Position numbers and translations under genes: made by a program. The notes beneath the pieces are model-generated. The model did no database searches. It was not told the origin of the DNA and worked only from the letters and a program-made list of their open reading frames with translations. This document shows, one piece after another, positions 1 to 8,192 of a stretch of 47,478 bases of DNA. Each line of letters begins with the position of its first letter. The stretch's first letter is position 1. Source of the DNA: Paraburkholderia terricola (GTDB taxonomy: Bacteria > Pseudomonadota > Gammaproteobacteria > Burkholderiales > Burkholderiaceae); assembly GCF_900142195.1 (NCBI RefSeq), contig NZ_FRAB01000047.1, positions 1 to 47,478 of the forward strand, given 5' to 3'.

Positions 1-124
1 AATTAGCGGTGTGAGCCGCTTTCTTTTGCCTACTTTTCTTTGCGGCCGGCAAAGAAAAGTAGGTGCCGCCCCGCACAGGGGCAACGCTAATAGACCACTA
101 ACAAATCAAGCAAAGGCCAAAACA
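1..124. repeat. Dispersed hairpin repeat, left copy
   Basis: Non-coding element at the left edge. It contains a 15-bp perfect stem (29-43 with 49-63, 5-nt loop), followed by a C4GCACAGGGG-type segment (69-81) and a tail to about 124. Positions 69-124 recur inverted at 47097-47152: the first 33 bp are identical and the whole is about 90% identical. Hairpin repeats of this kind are scattered between genes in Paraburkholderia genomes; this is family knowledge, not searched here. It lies just past the 3' end of cbiX and could stabilise or end that transcript. The left boundary may lie outside the window. Confidence 0.75.
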
Positions 125-170
125 GCAAAACAACAAAGCCACACCCCAACCCGCCGACCAGGCAAAAAAA

Positions 171-551
171 TCAAACCTGCCGAAGGCAATACTCAGCCAC
201 AGCATCCAAAACGAGATCATCCTCGCCAACGGCAACAGCACACCGAATCTCGGCAGAAGGAAACAACCCGCGACACCGCTCGACCACCGCAGGCAAATCC
301 CGGCGAACATGCCCACCTTGCCCAAAAAAAACCGGCACAACGGTAACGACAGAACACCCGTCAGCGACAAGAACCCCAACAGCCGTCGGCAAATCAGGCT
401 CCATCAACTCGAGAAAGGCCAACAAAACCGGCCCGGCCTCGCCGCGAGATGCCCGCGCGGCCCGCAGTTTGTCGGCGAGCCGCTCGAACGGCTCGCGCCA
501 GCGCACATCGCGCGCGCCATGCGCAAACAACACCATCCCATGTGTAGCCAT
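171..551 (-). CDS. cbiX: CbiX-type sirohydrochlorin chelatase
   Basis: A 126-residue small chelatase of the CbiX/SirB family, which inserts Co2+ (or Fe2+/Ni2+ in relatives) into sirohydrochlorin. The N-terminal motif FAHGARD carries the metal-binding His (residue 10), followed by the compact alpha/beta fold with the conserved PVFFGQGGHVRRD segment. The length matches the short archaeal/beta-proteobacterial single-domain form, which works as a homodimer. It starts 10 bp after the lptG stop, so it is probably the last gene of an lptF-lptG-cbiX transcript. The cobalamin locus begins about 13 kb away on the other strand. The metal specificity (Co for B12 or Fe for siroheme) cannot be read from sequence. 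Confidence 0.87.
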   Translation of the reverse strand: MATHGMVLFAHGARDVRWREPFERLADKLRAARASRGEAGPVLLAFLELMEPDLPTAVGVLVADGCSVVTVVPVFFGQGGHVRRDLPAVVERCRGLFPSAEIRCAVAVGEDDLVLDAVAEYCLRQV

Positions 552-561
552 GACAAGGCTC

Positions 562-1710
562 CTAATGGCGATCGACCCACTTCAATCCGACTAACCCGAG
601 CACCAGGTACACGAGCCCCGGAGTGGCCGCGGTCAACGCCGCTGGCCACGTATTCAACGTGCCGATATGCGAGAACAGCGTGTTGAACAATTGGAAACTC
701 ATCCCCAGCATAATCCCGCCGAACACCTTCACGCCCACCACGCCGGCGCGTGTATGCAGATAAGCAAACGGCAGCGACAACACCAGCATCACGAACACCG
801 CGAACGGATACAGCAGCTTGCGCCACAGCGCGATTTCATACCGCTGCGTGTCCTGATGATTCTCCGTCAAATGCTGGATGTAGCGGAACAGGTTGAACAT
901 CGACATGCGGTCCGGCGACACCAGCAGCACCGACAGAATCTGCGGCGTCAATTCCGAACGCAGCGAATACTCCGGCAAGCTCACCTGCTTCGCGCGGTAC
1001 ACGGGGTTCAACGCATCGGCGGGCGTGCCGGTGGGCGGCGCTACGTCGATCAACTGCGTATCGGTCACGCCCGTCAGTTGCCAATGACCCGGCGGCTGGT
1101 ACTTGCCGCTCTTGGCCATGCGGACGTTCGACAGGCGGAACTTCGAATCGAATTCGTAAATGCGCACGTTGCTGATCGTGGCGTCGGGCTTCAATTCGCC
1201 GACGTTCACGAAGCGCGTGACCTGCTCGCCGTCCGAGCGCGCCGTGAGCGTGTCCTTCACCCACACGCCCGACTCGAAATTGCTCGATACCGACGAGCCC
1301 ATCGCCTCGAGCCGCACACGCTCCGACAATTGATCCGTGTACGGGCCGACCACTTCGCCGATCAGATACGTGAGGAACACGAGCGGAATGCCGATCTTCA
1401 GCAGCGAGCGCAGCGCCTGATTGGTGGCGAGACCGGACACGCGGAAAATCGTGTACTCGGAGTTCGCCGCCATCTGCGCGAACACATAGATCGCGCTGAT
1501 CAACGCGGCGACCGGAATGATTTCGTAGAACCGCGAAGGCGTTTGCAGCGCAACCCGCAACACCGCGTACTGGAACTTGTAGTTGCCGTGGCCGACGGAA
1601 TTCAGTTCGTTGATCAGGTCGAAGAAAAAGAACAGACCCGAAAACGCAAACAGAATGAAGATGAACGTGAGGTAGATCTGACGCGCGAAATACCTTTCAT
1701 AGATGCGCAT
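562..1710 (-). CDS. lptG: LPS export ABC transporter permease LptG
   Basis: A 382-residue inner-membrane subunit of the LptB2FG transporter, which extracts lipopolysaccharide from the inner membrane and drives it along the Lpt bridge. It shows the YjgP/YjgQ architecture: an N-terminal membrane helix at about residues 13-35, two more near 60-120, a periplasmic beta-jellyroll domain in the middle, and three C-terminal helices (about 290-380). The start codon lies 3 bp beyond the lptF stop, so the two are co-transcribed and probably translationally coupled. Its assignment as LptG rather than LptF rests on gene order and the LptG-like C-terminus. Confidence 0.94.
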   Translation of the reverse strand: MRIYERYFARQIYLTFIFILFAFSGLFFFFDLINELNSVGHGNYKFQYAVLRVALQTPSRFYEIIPVAALISAIYVFAQMAANSEYTIFRVSGLATNQALRSLLKIGIPLVFLTYLIGEVVGPYTDQLSERVRLEAMGSSVSSNFESGVWVKDTLTARSDGEQVTRFVNVGELKPDATISNVRIYEFDSKFRLSNVRMAKSGKYQPPGHWQLTGVTDTQLIDVAPPTGTPADALNPVYRAKQVSLPEYSLRSELTPQILSVLLVSPDRMSMFNLFRYIQHLTENHQDTQRYEIALWRKLLYPFAVFVMLVLSLPFAYLHTRAGVVGVKVFGGIMLGMSFQLFNTLFSHIGTLNTWPAALTAATPGLVYLVLGLVGLKWVDRH

Positions 1711-1713
1711 CGC

Positions 1714-2811
1714 TCAGCTCCCCCGCGAACGGTTGAACATCGCCCGCGTGAAAAGCGGCCGGTTGCGCACGCGCAGCCAGAAAATGAACGCGACGATCGC
1801 CGCCACGACGACGTGCAGGCTCACGAGCCCAACCCCGAACGACAGCTTGCCTTGCTCGATCCACGCCTGCACCACGTTCAACAGATTCGAATACGTCAGA
1901 TAGATCAGGACCGCCATCACCAGGTTGATGGTGCGGCTGCGCCGCGGATTCTGATGCGCAAGCGGAATCGCGAGCAGCATCAGGTTGATCGCGATCAGCG
2001 GCAGTCCCGCGCGCCATGCGAATTCGGCGAGGTTCTCGCGGGTCGGATTGCGCAACAGCGTGAGCGTGGGCGTGCCGGTGGTGGTCGGCTTGTTGACGAC
2101 CGGCTGGCTCTGGATCTTCACGCCATAGCGCTCGAATTCCATGATGCGGAAATCGGGGTGCCCCGGTTCGCCGTCGTAGCGGCGGCCGTTTTCCAGCACC
2201 ACGAAGCGGTCGCCGTTCTTGCGCGTCTCGGTATGGCCGTTCTTCGACACCACCACGTTGACCTTGCCGTTCTCGGTGCTGGTCACGAACACGTTCTCGA
2301 CATGCCCCTGATCGGGCGACATCTTCTCGATGAAGAACACCCGGTGGCTGCTGGCCGACTCGCGGAACTGGCCCGGCGCGAGCAGCGAAACCTCGTCGCG
2401 CTGCTGGAAGCGCGCGCGAATCAGTTTGTTCTGCTGGTTCGACCAGGGCCAGCCGACGAACACGAAGAACATGATGAGGAGGACGATCGGCGTGGCAAAG
2501 ACGCCGATCGGCTTGATGAATTGCGTGAGACTCACGCCCGACGACAGCCATACGACCATCTCGGAGTCTTTGTACCAGCGTGTGAGGACGAACAGGATCG
2601 ACACGAACAGGGTAGCGACGAGCATGATCGCCAGATAGCCGATCACGGTCAGGCCGATCAGGACCAGCACGTCGCGCGGGTCGATCTCGCCCGAGGCCGC
2701 GAAGCCGACGATGCGGATCATCATCGTCGTCAGCACGAGCGTGAGCAGAACCATGAACACGGCACCAGCCGTGTACGCGAGTTCGCGCTGGAGGGAGCGT
2801 TCGAAGATCAT
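1714..2811 (-). CDS. lptF: LPS export ABC transporter permease LptF
   Basis: A 365-residue partner permease of LptG in LptB2FG. It begins with the family signature MIFERSLQRELAYT, then has membrane helices near residues 13-35, 55-80 and 100-120, a periplasmic jellyroll and three C-terminal helices (about 270-350). It heads a minus-strand operon (lptF-lptG-cbiX) that diverges from pepA across 137 bp. The same lptFG/pepA divergence is known in enterobacteria, which supports the call. LptA, LptB and LptC are not in the window. Confidence 0.94.
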   Translation of the reverse strand: MIFERSLQRELAYTAGAVFMVLLTLVLTTMMIRIVGFAASGEIDPRDVLVLIGLTVIGYLAIMLVATLFVSILFVLTRWYKDSEMVVWLSSGVSLTQFIKPIGVFATPIVLLIMFFVFVGWPWSNQQNKLIRARFQQRDEVSLLAPGQFRESASSHRVFFIEKMSPDQGHVENVFVTSTENGKVNVVVSKNGHTETRKNGDRFVVLENGRRYDGEPGHPDFRIMEFERYGVKIQSQPVVNKPTTTGTPTLTLLRNPTRENLAEFAWRAGLPLIAINLMLLAIPLAHQNPRRSRTINLVMAVLIYLTYSNLLNVVQAWIEQGKLSFGVGLVSLHVVVAAIVAFIFWLRVRNRPLFTRAMFNRSRGS

Positions 2812-2948
2812 TATTGATGACGAGAGGGGGCGCTCTCGGCGGCGCGCGGGTTGCTCCCCATCACGCCCCCGGTGCAGCCGCCGCGGGAAAAATAGCGGAT
2901 AATTGCGGCTTTCATCCTAAGCCCAGATTTTATCCGAGGACAAGCGCG
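2812..2948. promoter_or_regulatory. Divergent lptF / pepA promoter region
   Basis: A 137-bp intergenic region between the divergent lptF and pepA starts. For pepA a -10-like GATAAT lies at 2898-2903 with no good -35. A GAGGA Shine-Dalgarno at 2936-2940 sits 8 nt before the pepA ATG. Promoters for both genes must lie here because nothing else separates them; the exact sites are inferred. Confidence 0.5.
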
Positions 2949-4460
2949 ATGGACTTTAGCATAAAAGCCTGTGATTGGACCAAAGGCTCGTCAAACGGTT
3001 TCCTGACCGGGAAATCGGATTGCATCGTAATCGGCGTGTTCGAGTCGCAGACGCTCTCGGGCGCAGCGCTGGAAATCGACGCGGCCACCAAGGGCCTTCT
3101 CACCCGCATCATCAAGGCGGGCGACATGGAAGGCAAGGCAGGCACCACGCAGTTCCTCCACGAAGTGTCGGGCATCGGCGCGTCGCGCGTGCTGCTCGTC
3201 GGTCTCGGCAAACAGGACGCGTTCGGTCAGAAGGCCTACGGCGAAGCCGTGCGGGCCGCCTGGCGCGCGCTGCTCGGCACCAAGATCGTCCAGGTCACCT
3301 TCACGCTCGCGCAGTTGCCGATCCAGGAGCGCTCGGCGGAATGGGGCGTGCGCGCCGCGATCCTCGCGCTGCGCGAACTGACCTACAAGTTCACGCAGAT
3401 GAAGAGCAAGCCGGAGAACGGCGCGCGCGCGTTGAAGCGCATCGTCTTCAGCGTCAACACCGGCGACGAGAAGGCCGCCAAGCTCGCCGCGAAGCAGGGC
3501 GCCGCGCTCGCCAACGGCATGGACCTCACGCGCGACCTCGGCAATCTGCCGAGCAACGTCTGCACGCCCACCTACCTCGCCAACACCGCGAAGAAGCTCG
3601 CCAAGGACTGGAAGCTGAAGGTCGAGGTGCTCGGCGAGAAGCAGTGTGAAGCGCTCAAGATGGGCTCGTTCCTGTCGGTCACGGCAGGCTCGGTCGAGCC
3701 GGCGCAGTTCATCGTGCTGCAGTACCAGGGCGGCGCCGCGAAGGCCGCGCCGGTGGTGCTGGTCGGCAAGGGCGTCACGTTCGACACGGGCGGCATCTCG
3801 CTCAAGCCGGGCGAAGGCATGGACGAAATGAAGTACGACATGTGCGGCGCCGGTTCGGTGCTGGGCACGTTGCGCGCCGTCGCCGAAATGGGCCTGAAAA
3901 TCAACGTCGTCGGCATCATCCCGGCGGTCGAGAACATGCCGTCGGCCACCGCCACCAAGCCGGGCGATATCGTCACCAGCATGAAGGGCCTGACGATCGA
4001 AGTGCTGAACACCGACGCCGAAGGCCGCCTGATCCTGTGCGACGCGCTCACCTACGCCGAGCGCTTCAAGCCGGCGGCGGTGATCGACATCGCCACGCTG
4101 ACGGGCGCCTGCATCATCGCGCTGGGCCATCACAACAGCGGCCTCTTTTCGAAAGACGACGCGCTGGCGGGCGAGTTGCTCGACGCATCGCGCGAAGCAT
4201 CCGATCCGGCCTGGCGCCTGCCGCTCGACGACGAGTACCAGGATCAGCTCAAGTCGAACTTCGCCGATGTCGCCAACATCGGCGGGCGTCCGGCGGGCAG
4301 CGTGACGGCGGCGTGCTTCCTGTCGCGCTTCACCGATGCCTATCCGTGGGCGCATCTGGACATCGCCGGCACGGCCTGGAAGAGCGGCGCGGCGAAGGGC
4401 GCCACCGGCCGTCCGGTGCCCTTGCTCGCGCAGTTCCTGATCGACCGCGCCGCGCAATGA
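2949..4460 (+). CDS. pepA: Leucyl aminopeptidase PepA (M17)
   Basis: A 503-residue cytosolic dizinc aminopeptidase that removes N-terminal residues from peptides; in E. coli it also binds DNA. The M17 signature NTDAEGRL is at residues 354-361, and the upstream VGKGVTFDTGG segment carries metal-binding Lys and Asp residues. The N-terminal third is the macro-like domain. The start at 2949 is preferred over an in-frame ATG at 2814 because it has a GAGGA ribosome site and gives the usual N-terminus (MDFSIK); the longer form would add 45 Arg/Gly-rich residues overlapping the divergent promoter region. holC follows 52 bp downstream. Confidence 0.96.
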   Translation: MDFSIKACDWTKGSSNGFLTGKSDCIVIGVFESQTLSGAALEIDAATKGLLTRIIKAGDMEGKAGTTQFLHEVSGIGASRVLLVGLGKQDAFGQKAYGEAVRAAWRALLGTKIVQVTFTLAQLPIQERSAEWGVRAAILALRELTYKFTQMKSKPENGARALKRIVFSVNTGDEKAAKLAAKQGAALANGMDLTRDLGNLPSNVCTPTYLANTAKKLAKDWKLKVEVLGEKQCEALKMGSFLSVTAGSVEPAQFIVLQYQGGAAKAAPVVLVGKGVTFDTGGISLKPGEGMDEMKYDMCGAGSVLGTLRAVAEMGLKINVVGIIPAVENMPSATATKPGDIVTSMKGLTIEVLNTDAEGRLILCDALTYAERFKPAAVIDIATLTGACIIALGHHNSGLFSKDDALAGELLDASREASDPAWRLPLDDEYQDQLKSNFADVANIGGRPAGSVTAACFLSRFTDAYPWAHLDIAGTAWKSGAAKGATGRPVPLLAQFLIDRAAQ

Positions 4461-4512
4461 CGCATTGCTGTAAGGTTGAAAGTGCGTCTGTGGAAGCACA
4501 GCGGAGCCGCCG

Positions 4513-4929
4513 ATGACGAGAATCGACTTTCACTCGAACGTCGGCGATTCGCTGCTGTATGCGTGCCGCCTGGTCCGCAAGGCGTATCAGGCGGGCCAGC
4601 CGACCATCGTGCTGGCCGAGCCCGCGCGCCTGCGAGCGTTCGACGAACAGTTGTGGACGTTCTCGCCGCTCGACTTCGTGCCGCACTGCATGGCGGGCAC
4701 GCCGCTCGCCGCGCAAACCCCGATCGTGCTCGCCACGAACCTCGACGATGTGCCGCATCATCAGGTGCTGCTCAATCTCGGGGCAACGGTGCCGCCGCAG
4801 TTCGCGCGTTTCGAAAGATTGCTGGAAGTGGTCGGTAACGCACACGACGAACTCGCTGCTGGCCGCGAACGCTATCGTTTCTATCGCGATCGCGGCTATG
4901 CTTTGAACAATTACAAGCAGGGCAGTTAG
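4513..4929 (+). CDS. holC: DNA polymerase III chi subunit HolC
   Basis: A 138-residue chi subunit of the DNA polymerase III clamp loader. It links SSB on the lagging strand to the psi subunit. The N-terminus (MTRIDFHSNVGD) and the AYQAGQPTIVL and LWTFSPLDFVPHC segments are typical of the family, and the length matches. The pepA-holC order is conserved in many proteobacteria, and co-transcription with pepA is likely (52-bp gap). Confidence 0.94.
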   Translation: MTRIDFHSNVGDSLLYACRLVRKAYQAGQPTIVLAEPARLRAFDEQLWTFSPLDFVPHCMAGTPLAAQTPIVLATNLDDVPHHQVLLNLGATVPPQFARFERLLEVVGNAHDELAAGRERYRFYRDRGYALNNYKQGS

Positions 4930-5022
4930 GTCTTATCACGCCCGCGTCGCGTTGTGTCGTTGTCTTAGGATGCGGCGTGCGCGCGGCCTGCCTCGGCTTC
5001 GACTCAAACACGGAGAGCGCAC

Positions 5023-5739
5023 GTGTCCGATTCCAACGACAATTCGATCCCGGTGCTGCACGAGGTTCTCGTACCGGGCAATCCTGCCCAGGCGCGTCCC
5101 GCGGCGGCCACGCAACCGGCGCCCGAGCCTGGCGCGCCGCGCGAACCGAGCTTCACTGTCGAACCGGTGCTTGCGCCCGAACCGGTGCTTGCGCCCGAAC
5201 CGGTGCTTGCGCCCGAACCGGTGCTTGCGCCCGAACCGGTGCTTGCGCCCGAACCGGTACATGCGGCCGAACCTGCTCTTGCCCGGGACTCCGCGCAGGC
5301 GGCGGAACCCGCGCGTCACGCGGAACACGTTCAGCCGAGAAAGCGGGCAAGAGCGCACCCCGCCCTTGACTCGCTGCACGAGCGCGAAGCCGCGCTGGCC
5401 GCGCAACCCGGCGTGTTCGACCGAACCGAGCCGTTTGCGCCGCTAGAGGCCGGCGCGAGCGTGCCGCCGGACATCGCTCGCGAACCCGTCGACCAGGCAC
5501 AGGCGGGCCTCGATGCGGATGCGATTGCCGAACGGCTCCGCGCACGGTTCGCGGGTTTTCTGGCAGGCGAGGGACGCGGCATCATCGAAGCGCGCTGCCG
5601 CGATGCATTGCAGGACCACACCGCCAGGCTCGTCAACCAGATCACGCGTGAAGTGGCGCTGAGTCTGGAGACCGAGATGAGCGGCTGGGTACGGGACGCG
5701 GTGGAAGAAGAAATGGCGCGGCGCTCAGGCAACGCCTGA
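5023..5739 (+). CDS. DUF2486 family protein with Pro/Glu repeat region
   Basis: A 238-residue protein of unknown function. I recognise it as the DUF2486 type found in Burkholderiaceae, by its short N-terminus, variable Pro/Ala/Glu-rich middle and conserved helical C-terminus (about residues 165-235, ending in an amphipathic ETEMSGWVRDAVEEEMARR-like segment). Residues 47-88 are EPVLAP repeats encoded by an 18-bp tandem repeat. There is no signal peptide or membrane segment. The GTG start at 5023 is backed by a GGAGAG ribosome site. It follows holC by 93 bp. The variable middle looks disordered. Confidence 0.75.
   Translation: MSDSNDNSIPVLHEVLVPGNPAQARPAAATQPAPEPGAPREPSFTVEPVLAPEPVLAPEPVLAPEPVLAPEPVLAPEPVHAAEPALARDSAQAAEPARHAEHVQPRKRARAHPALDSLHEREAALAAQPGVFDRTEPFAPLEAGASVPPDIAREPVDQAQAGLDADAIAERLRARFAGFLAGEGRGIIEARCRDALQDHTARLVNQITREVALSLETEMSGWVRDAVEEEMARRSGNA
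5161..5286. repeat. 18-bp tandem repeat inside the DUF2486 gene
   Basis: Five identical 18-bp units (5161-5250) are followed by two diverged units (5251-5286). The unit is a multiple of three and encodes EPVLAP, so copy-number changes would keep the reading frame. Perfect identity of the five copies points to recent slippage expansion. Confidence 0.92.
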
Positions 5740-5765
5740 TGTGATGAAGCAGGGGCGCCCTTGCT

Positions 5766-5813
5766 GGCGCCTTCATTTGGCGCCTTCATTTGGCGCCTTC
5801 GTTCGGCGCCTTT
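5766..5813. repeat. 13-bp tandem repeat between convergent genes
   Basis: Three full units (5766-5778, 5779-5791, 5792-5804) and a partial fourth of a 13-bp sequence, each opening with the palindrome GGCGCC. It lies between the convergent DUF2486 and cytochrome c genes, where it could be transcribed from either side. No U-tract follows, so it is not a standard intrinsic terminator. Confidence 0.8.
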
Positions 5814-5825
5814 AGCAAAGCGCCT

Positions 5826-6167
5826 TCACTTGAGCGTCATCACCCAGCTCGCGAGCGTGGCCGCCTGGTCAGGCGTGAGTTGCGTGTTGGCGGGCATCGG
5901 CACCGGACCCCATACGCCCGTGCTGCCATCCAGAATCTTGCGCTTCAGATACGTGACGGCGTCTTCGCGGACGGCATATTTCGCCGCGACGTCGTGCAGT
6001 GCCGGTCCCATGAAAGAACGGGACACCGAATGGCAGCTCATGCAGTTCTGCTGCTGCGCCAGCATGAGTCCGGCGGCGGCCTCCGCGTGCGCCGCGGGAC
6101 TGCCGGCGCTTAGGGTCGCGCCGAGCACGCCGGCTATTGCAAGCGCTGCATACGACATTGATTTCAT
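5826..6167 (-). CDS. Class I c-type cytochrome
   Basis: A 113-residue periplasmic monoheme cytochrome c. It has a Sec signal peptide (about residues 1-28, cleaved after AHA), a single heme-binding CMSCH (Cys42, Cys45, His46), and a likely sixth ligand Met91 in PVPMPAN, as in cytochrome c551/c552 proteins. The start at 6167 follows a GGAGACC ribosome site and leaves a proper signal peptide; the frame stays open 38 codons further upstream but without these features. It probably shuttles electrons to a terminal oxidase or another respiratory enzyme; the partner is not evident from the neighbours. Confidence 0.9.
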   Translation of the reverse strand: MKSMSYAALAIAGVLGATLSAGSPAAHAEAAAGLMLAQQQNCMSCHSVSRSFMGPALHDVAAKYAVREDAVTYLKRKILDGSTGVWGPVPMPANTQLTPDQAATLASWVMTLK

Positions 6168-6327
6168 TCTGGTCTCCACCGGTGCAGGTGCCCGGCTTGT
6201 GGTGCAAGCATTATAAAAGCAAAGGGGCGCACGGTTTGCCGTGCGCCCCTTTGCGCTTTTACGTAGCCGCTTGTCGCCCACCGCTCATGACGCACACACG
6301 ACCCGGAGCGCGCCGAACGGAGCAGGA

Positions 6328-8001
6328 TCAGCCCGTCACCGCGCCCTTGTTGGCGGGCAGCGCGAGTGCCGAATACTTCGCGAGCACGCCACGCGTGTAG
6401 CGCGGCTTCGGTTGCTGCCATGCGGCGCGGCGACGCTGCAATTCGGCGTCGTCGATGTTCAGTTGCAGCAGCAGCTTATGCGCGTCGATCGTGATCGAGT
6501 CGCCTTCCTGCACGAACGCGATCGTGCCGCCCACGAAGGCTTCCGGCGCGACGTGACCGACCACCATGCCCCACGTGCCGCCCGAAAAACGGCCGTCGGT
6601 GATCAAGCCGACGCTTTCGCCGAGACCCTTGCCGATGATCGCGGAAGTGGGCGCGAGCATCTCCGGCATGCCGGGGCCGCCCTTCGGGCCGAGATAGCGC
6701 AGCACCACCACGTCGCCGGCGACGATCCTGTCGGCCAGGATCGCTTCCAGCGCGCTTTGCTCGTCGTCGAACACGCGGGCCGGGCCGGTGATGACCGGGT
6801 TCTTCAAGCCGGTGATCTTGGCGACCGCGCCGTCTTCGGCGAGATTGCCCTTGAGGATCGCAAGGTGGCCTTCGTTGTACAGCGCTTGCGCGATCGGGAA
6901 AATCACCTGCTGGTCGGCGCGCGGCTTGCCCGGCACGTCTTTTAGTTCCTCGGCGATCGTCCTGCCGGTGATCGTGATGCAATCGCCGTGCAGGAGACCC
7001 GCGTCGAGCAGGATCTTCATGACTTGCGGAATGCCGCCGGCCTTGTGCAGATCGGTCGCGACGAACTGGCCCGACGGCTTCAGATTGCAGATCACCGGCA
7101 CCTTCTTGCGCATGCGCTCGAAGTCCTCGATGCTCCATTCCACTTCGGCCGCGTGCGCGATCGCGAGGAAGTGCAGCACGGCGTTGGTCGAGCCGCCCGT
7201 GGCCATGATCACGGCCACGGCGTTTTCGATCGACTTCTTCGTGATGATGTCGCGCGGCTTCAGATCCTTCTTGACCGCTTCCACCAGCACGCGTGCCGAT
7301 TCGGCGGCCGAGTCGACCTTTTCCTGGTCGGGATTGGCCATCGTCGACGAGTACAGCAGCGACATGCCGAGCGCCTCGAACGACGAGCTCATCGTGTTGG
7401 CGGTGTACATGCCGCCGCATGAACCCGTCGACGGACACGCGTTCTTCTCGACCCCTTCGAAATCTTCCTGCGACATGCGGCCGGCCGTGAACTCGCCCAC
7501 TGCCTCGAACGACGACACGATGGTCAGGTCCGTGCCCTTCCAGTTGCCCGGACGGATCGTGCCGCCGTACACGTAGATGCTCGGCACATTCGCGCGCAAC
7601 ATGCCGATCATGCCGCCCGGCATGTTCTTGTCGCAGCCGCCGATCACGACCACGCCGTCCATCCACTGGCCTTGCACGCAGGTCTCGATGCAGTCGGCGA
7701 TGACTTCGCGCGACACGAGCGAGTACTTCATGCCTTCGGTGCCCATCGACATGCCGTCCGAGATCGTCGGCGTGCCGAAGATCTGCGGATTCGCATCGGC
7801 GGCCTTGACTGCGGCGACGGCCGCGTCGGCCAGACGCTGCAGGCCGGCGTTGCATGGCGTGATGGTCGAGTGGCCGTTGGCGATGCCGATCATCGGTTTG
7901 TCGAAGTCTTCCTTCTGATAGCCGAGCGCGTAGTACATCGAGCGGTTCGGCGAACGCGCCACGCCTTGCGTGATGTTCTTCGAGCGACGGTTGTATGCCA
8001 T
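6328..8001 (-). CDS. ilvD: Dihydroxy-acid dehydratase IlvD
   Basis: A 557-residue iron-sulfur enzyme that dehydrates 2,3-dihydroxy-isovalerate and 2,3-dihydroxy-3-methylvalerate in isoleucine and valine synthesis. Cluster-binding cysteines are visible in GGCDKNMPGG and CPSTGSCGGMY, and the C-terminal GRFSGGTWGMVVGH motif is present. The length fits the shorter dehydratase subgroup (about 560 residues) rather than the E. coli form of about 615. The ATG at 8001 has a GGAG ribosome site; an in-frame ATG at 8151 is less likely. A LysR gene diverges from it and may regulate it. Confidence 0.96.
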   Translation of the reverse strand: MAYNRRSKNITQGVARSPNRSMYYALGYQKEDFDKPMIGIANGHSTITPCNAGLQRLADAAVAAVKAADANPQIFGTPTISDGMSMGTEGMKYSLVSREVIADCIETCVQGQWMDGVVVIGGCDKNMPGGMIGMLRANVPSIYVYGGTIRPGNWKGTDLTIVSSFEAVGEFTAGRMSQEDFEGVEKNACPSTGSCGGMYTANTMSSSFEALGMSLLYSSTMANPDQEKVDSAAESARVLVEAVKKDLKPRDIITKKSIENAVAVIMATGGSTNAVLHFLAIAHAAEVEWSIEDFERMRKKVPVICNLKPSGQFVATDLHKAGGIPQVMKILLDAGLLHGDCITITGRTIAEELKDVPGKPRADQQVIFPIAQALYNEGHLAILKGNLAEDGAVAKITGLKNPVITGPARVFDDEQSALEAILADRIVAGDVVVLRYLGPKGGPGMPEMLAPTSAIIGKGLGESVGLITDGRFSGGTWGMVVGHVAPEAFVGGTIAFVQEGDSITIDAHKLLLQLNIDDAELQRRRAAWQQPKPRYTRGVLAKYSALALPANKGAVTG

Positions 8002-8192
8002 GGGGAACTCCAGTCTGTTTTGTTTTGACCCGGGCTGCAGGTTCGCCGCGGACCTTGTCGATGCGCTTGCCGGCGAGTGCCGCCGGCGCGTCAGTTCAGT
8101 GTAGTTCCGACGCGTCGCGCAAGGATGCGGTTTTGCCAAGCGCCTGTCCAATATATTATTCGGGCTCGACTAGGTCGTAAAATCTATTAATC
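8002..8192. promoter_or_regulatory. Divergent ilvD / lysR control region
   Basis: A 191-bp intergenic region between ilvD and the divergent LysR gene. An AT-rich stretch at 8150-8160 contains an AATATATT palindrome, unusual in this GC-rich sequence, and a TAAAAT lies at 8178-8183 just before the lysR ATG. LysR proteins normally bind a T-N11-A palindrome in such a region; no single site can be assigned with certainty. Confidence 0.45.

Noticed and set aside
667..2817. A 716-codon plus-strand frame across lptG and lptF
   Set aside because: The product is His/Arg/Gln-rich without recognisable motifs; the two permeases on the other strand explain the region.
5161..5286. Possible CRISPR array
   Set aside because: Units are directly adjacent with no spacers and lie inside a coding frame; this is a simple tandem repeat.
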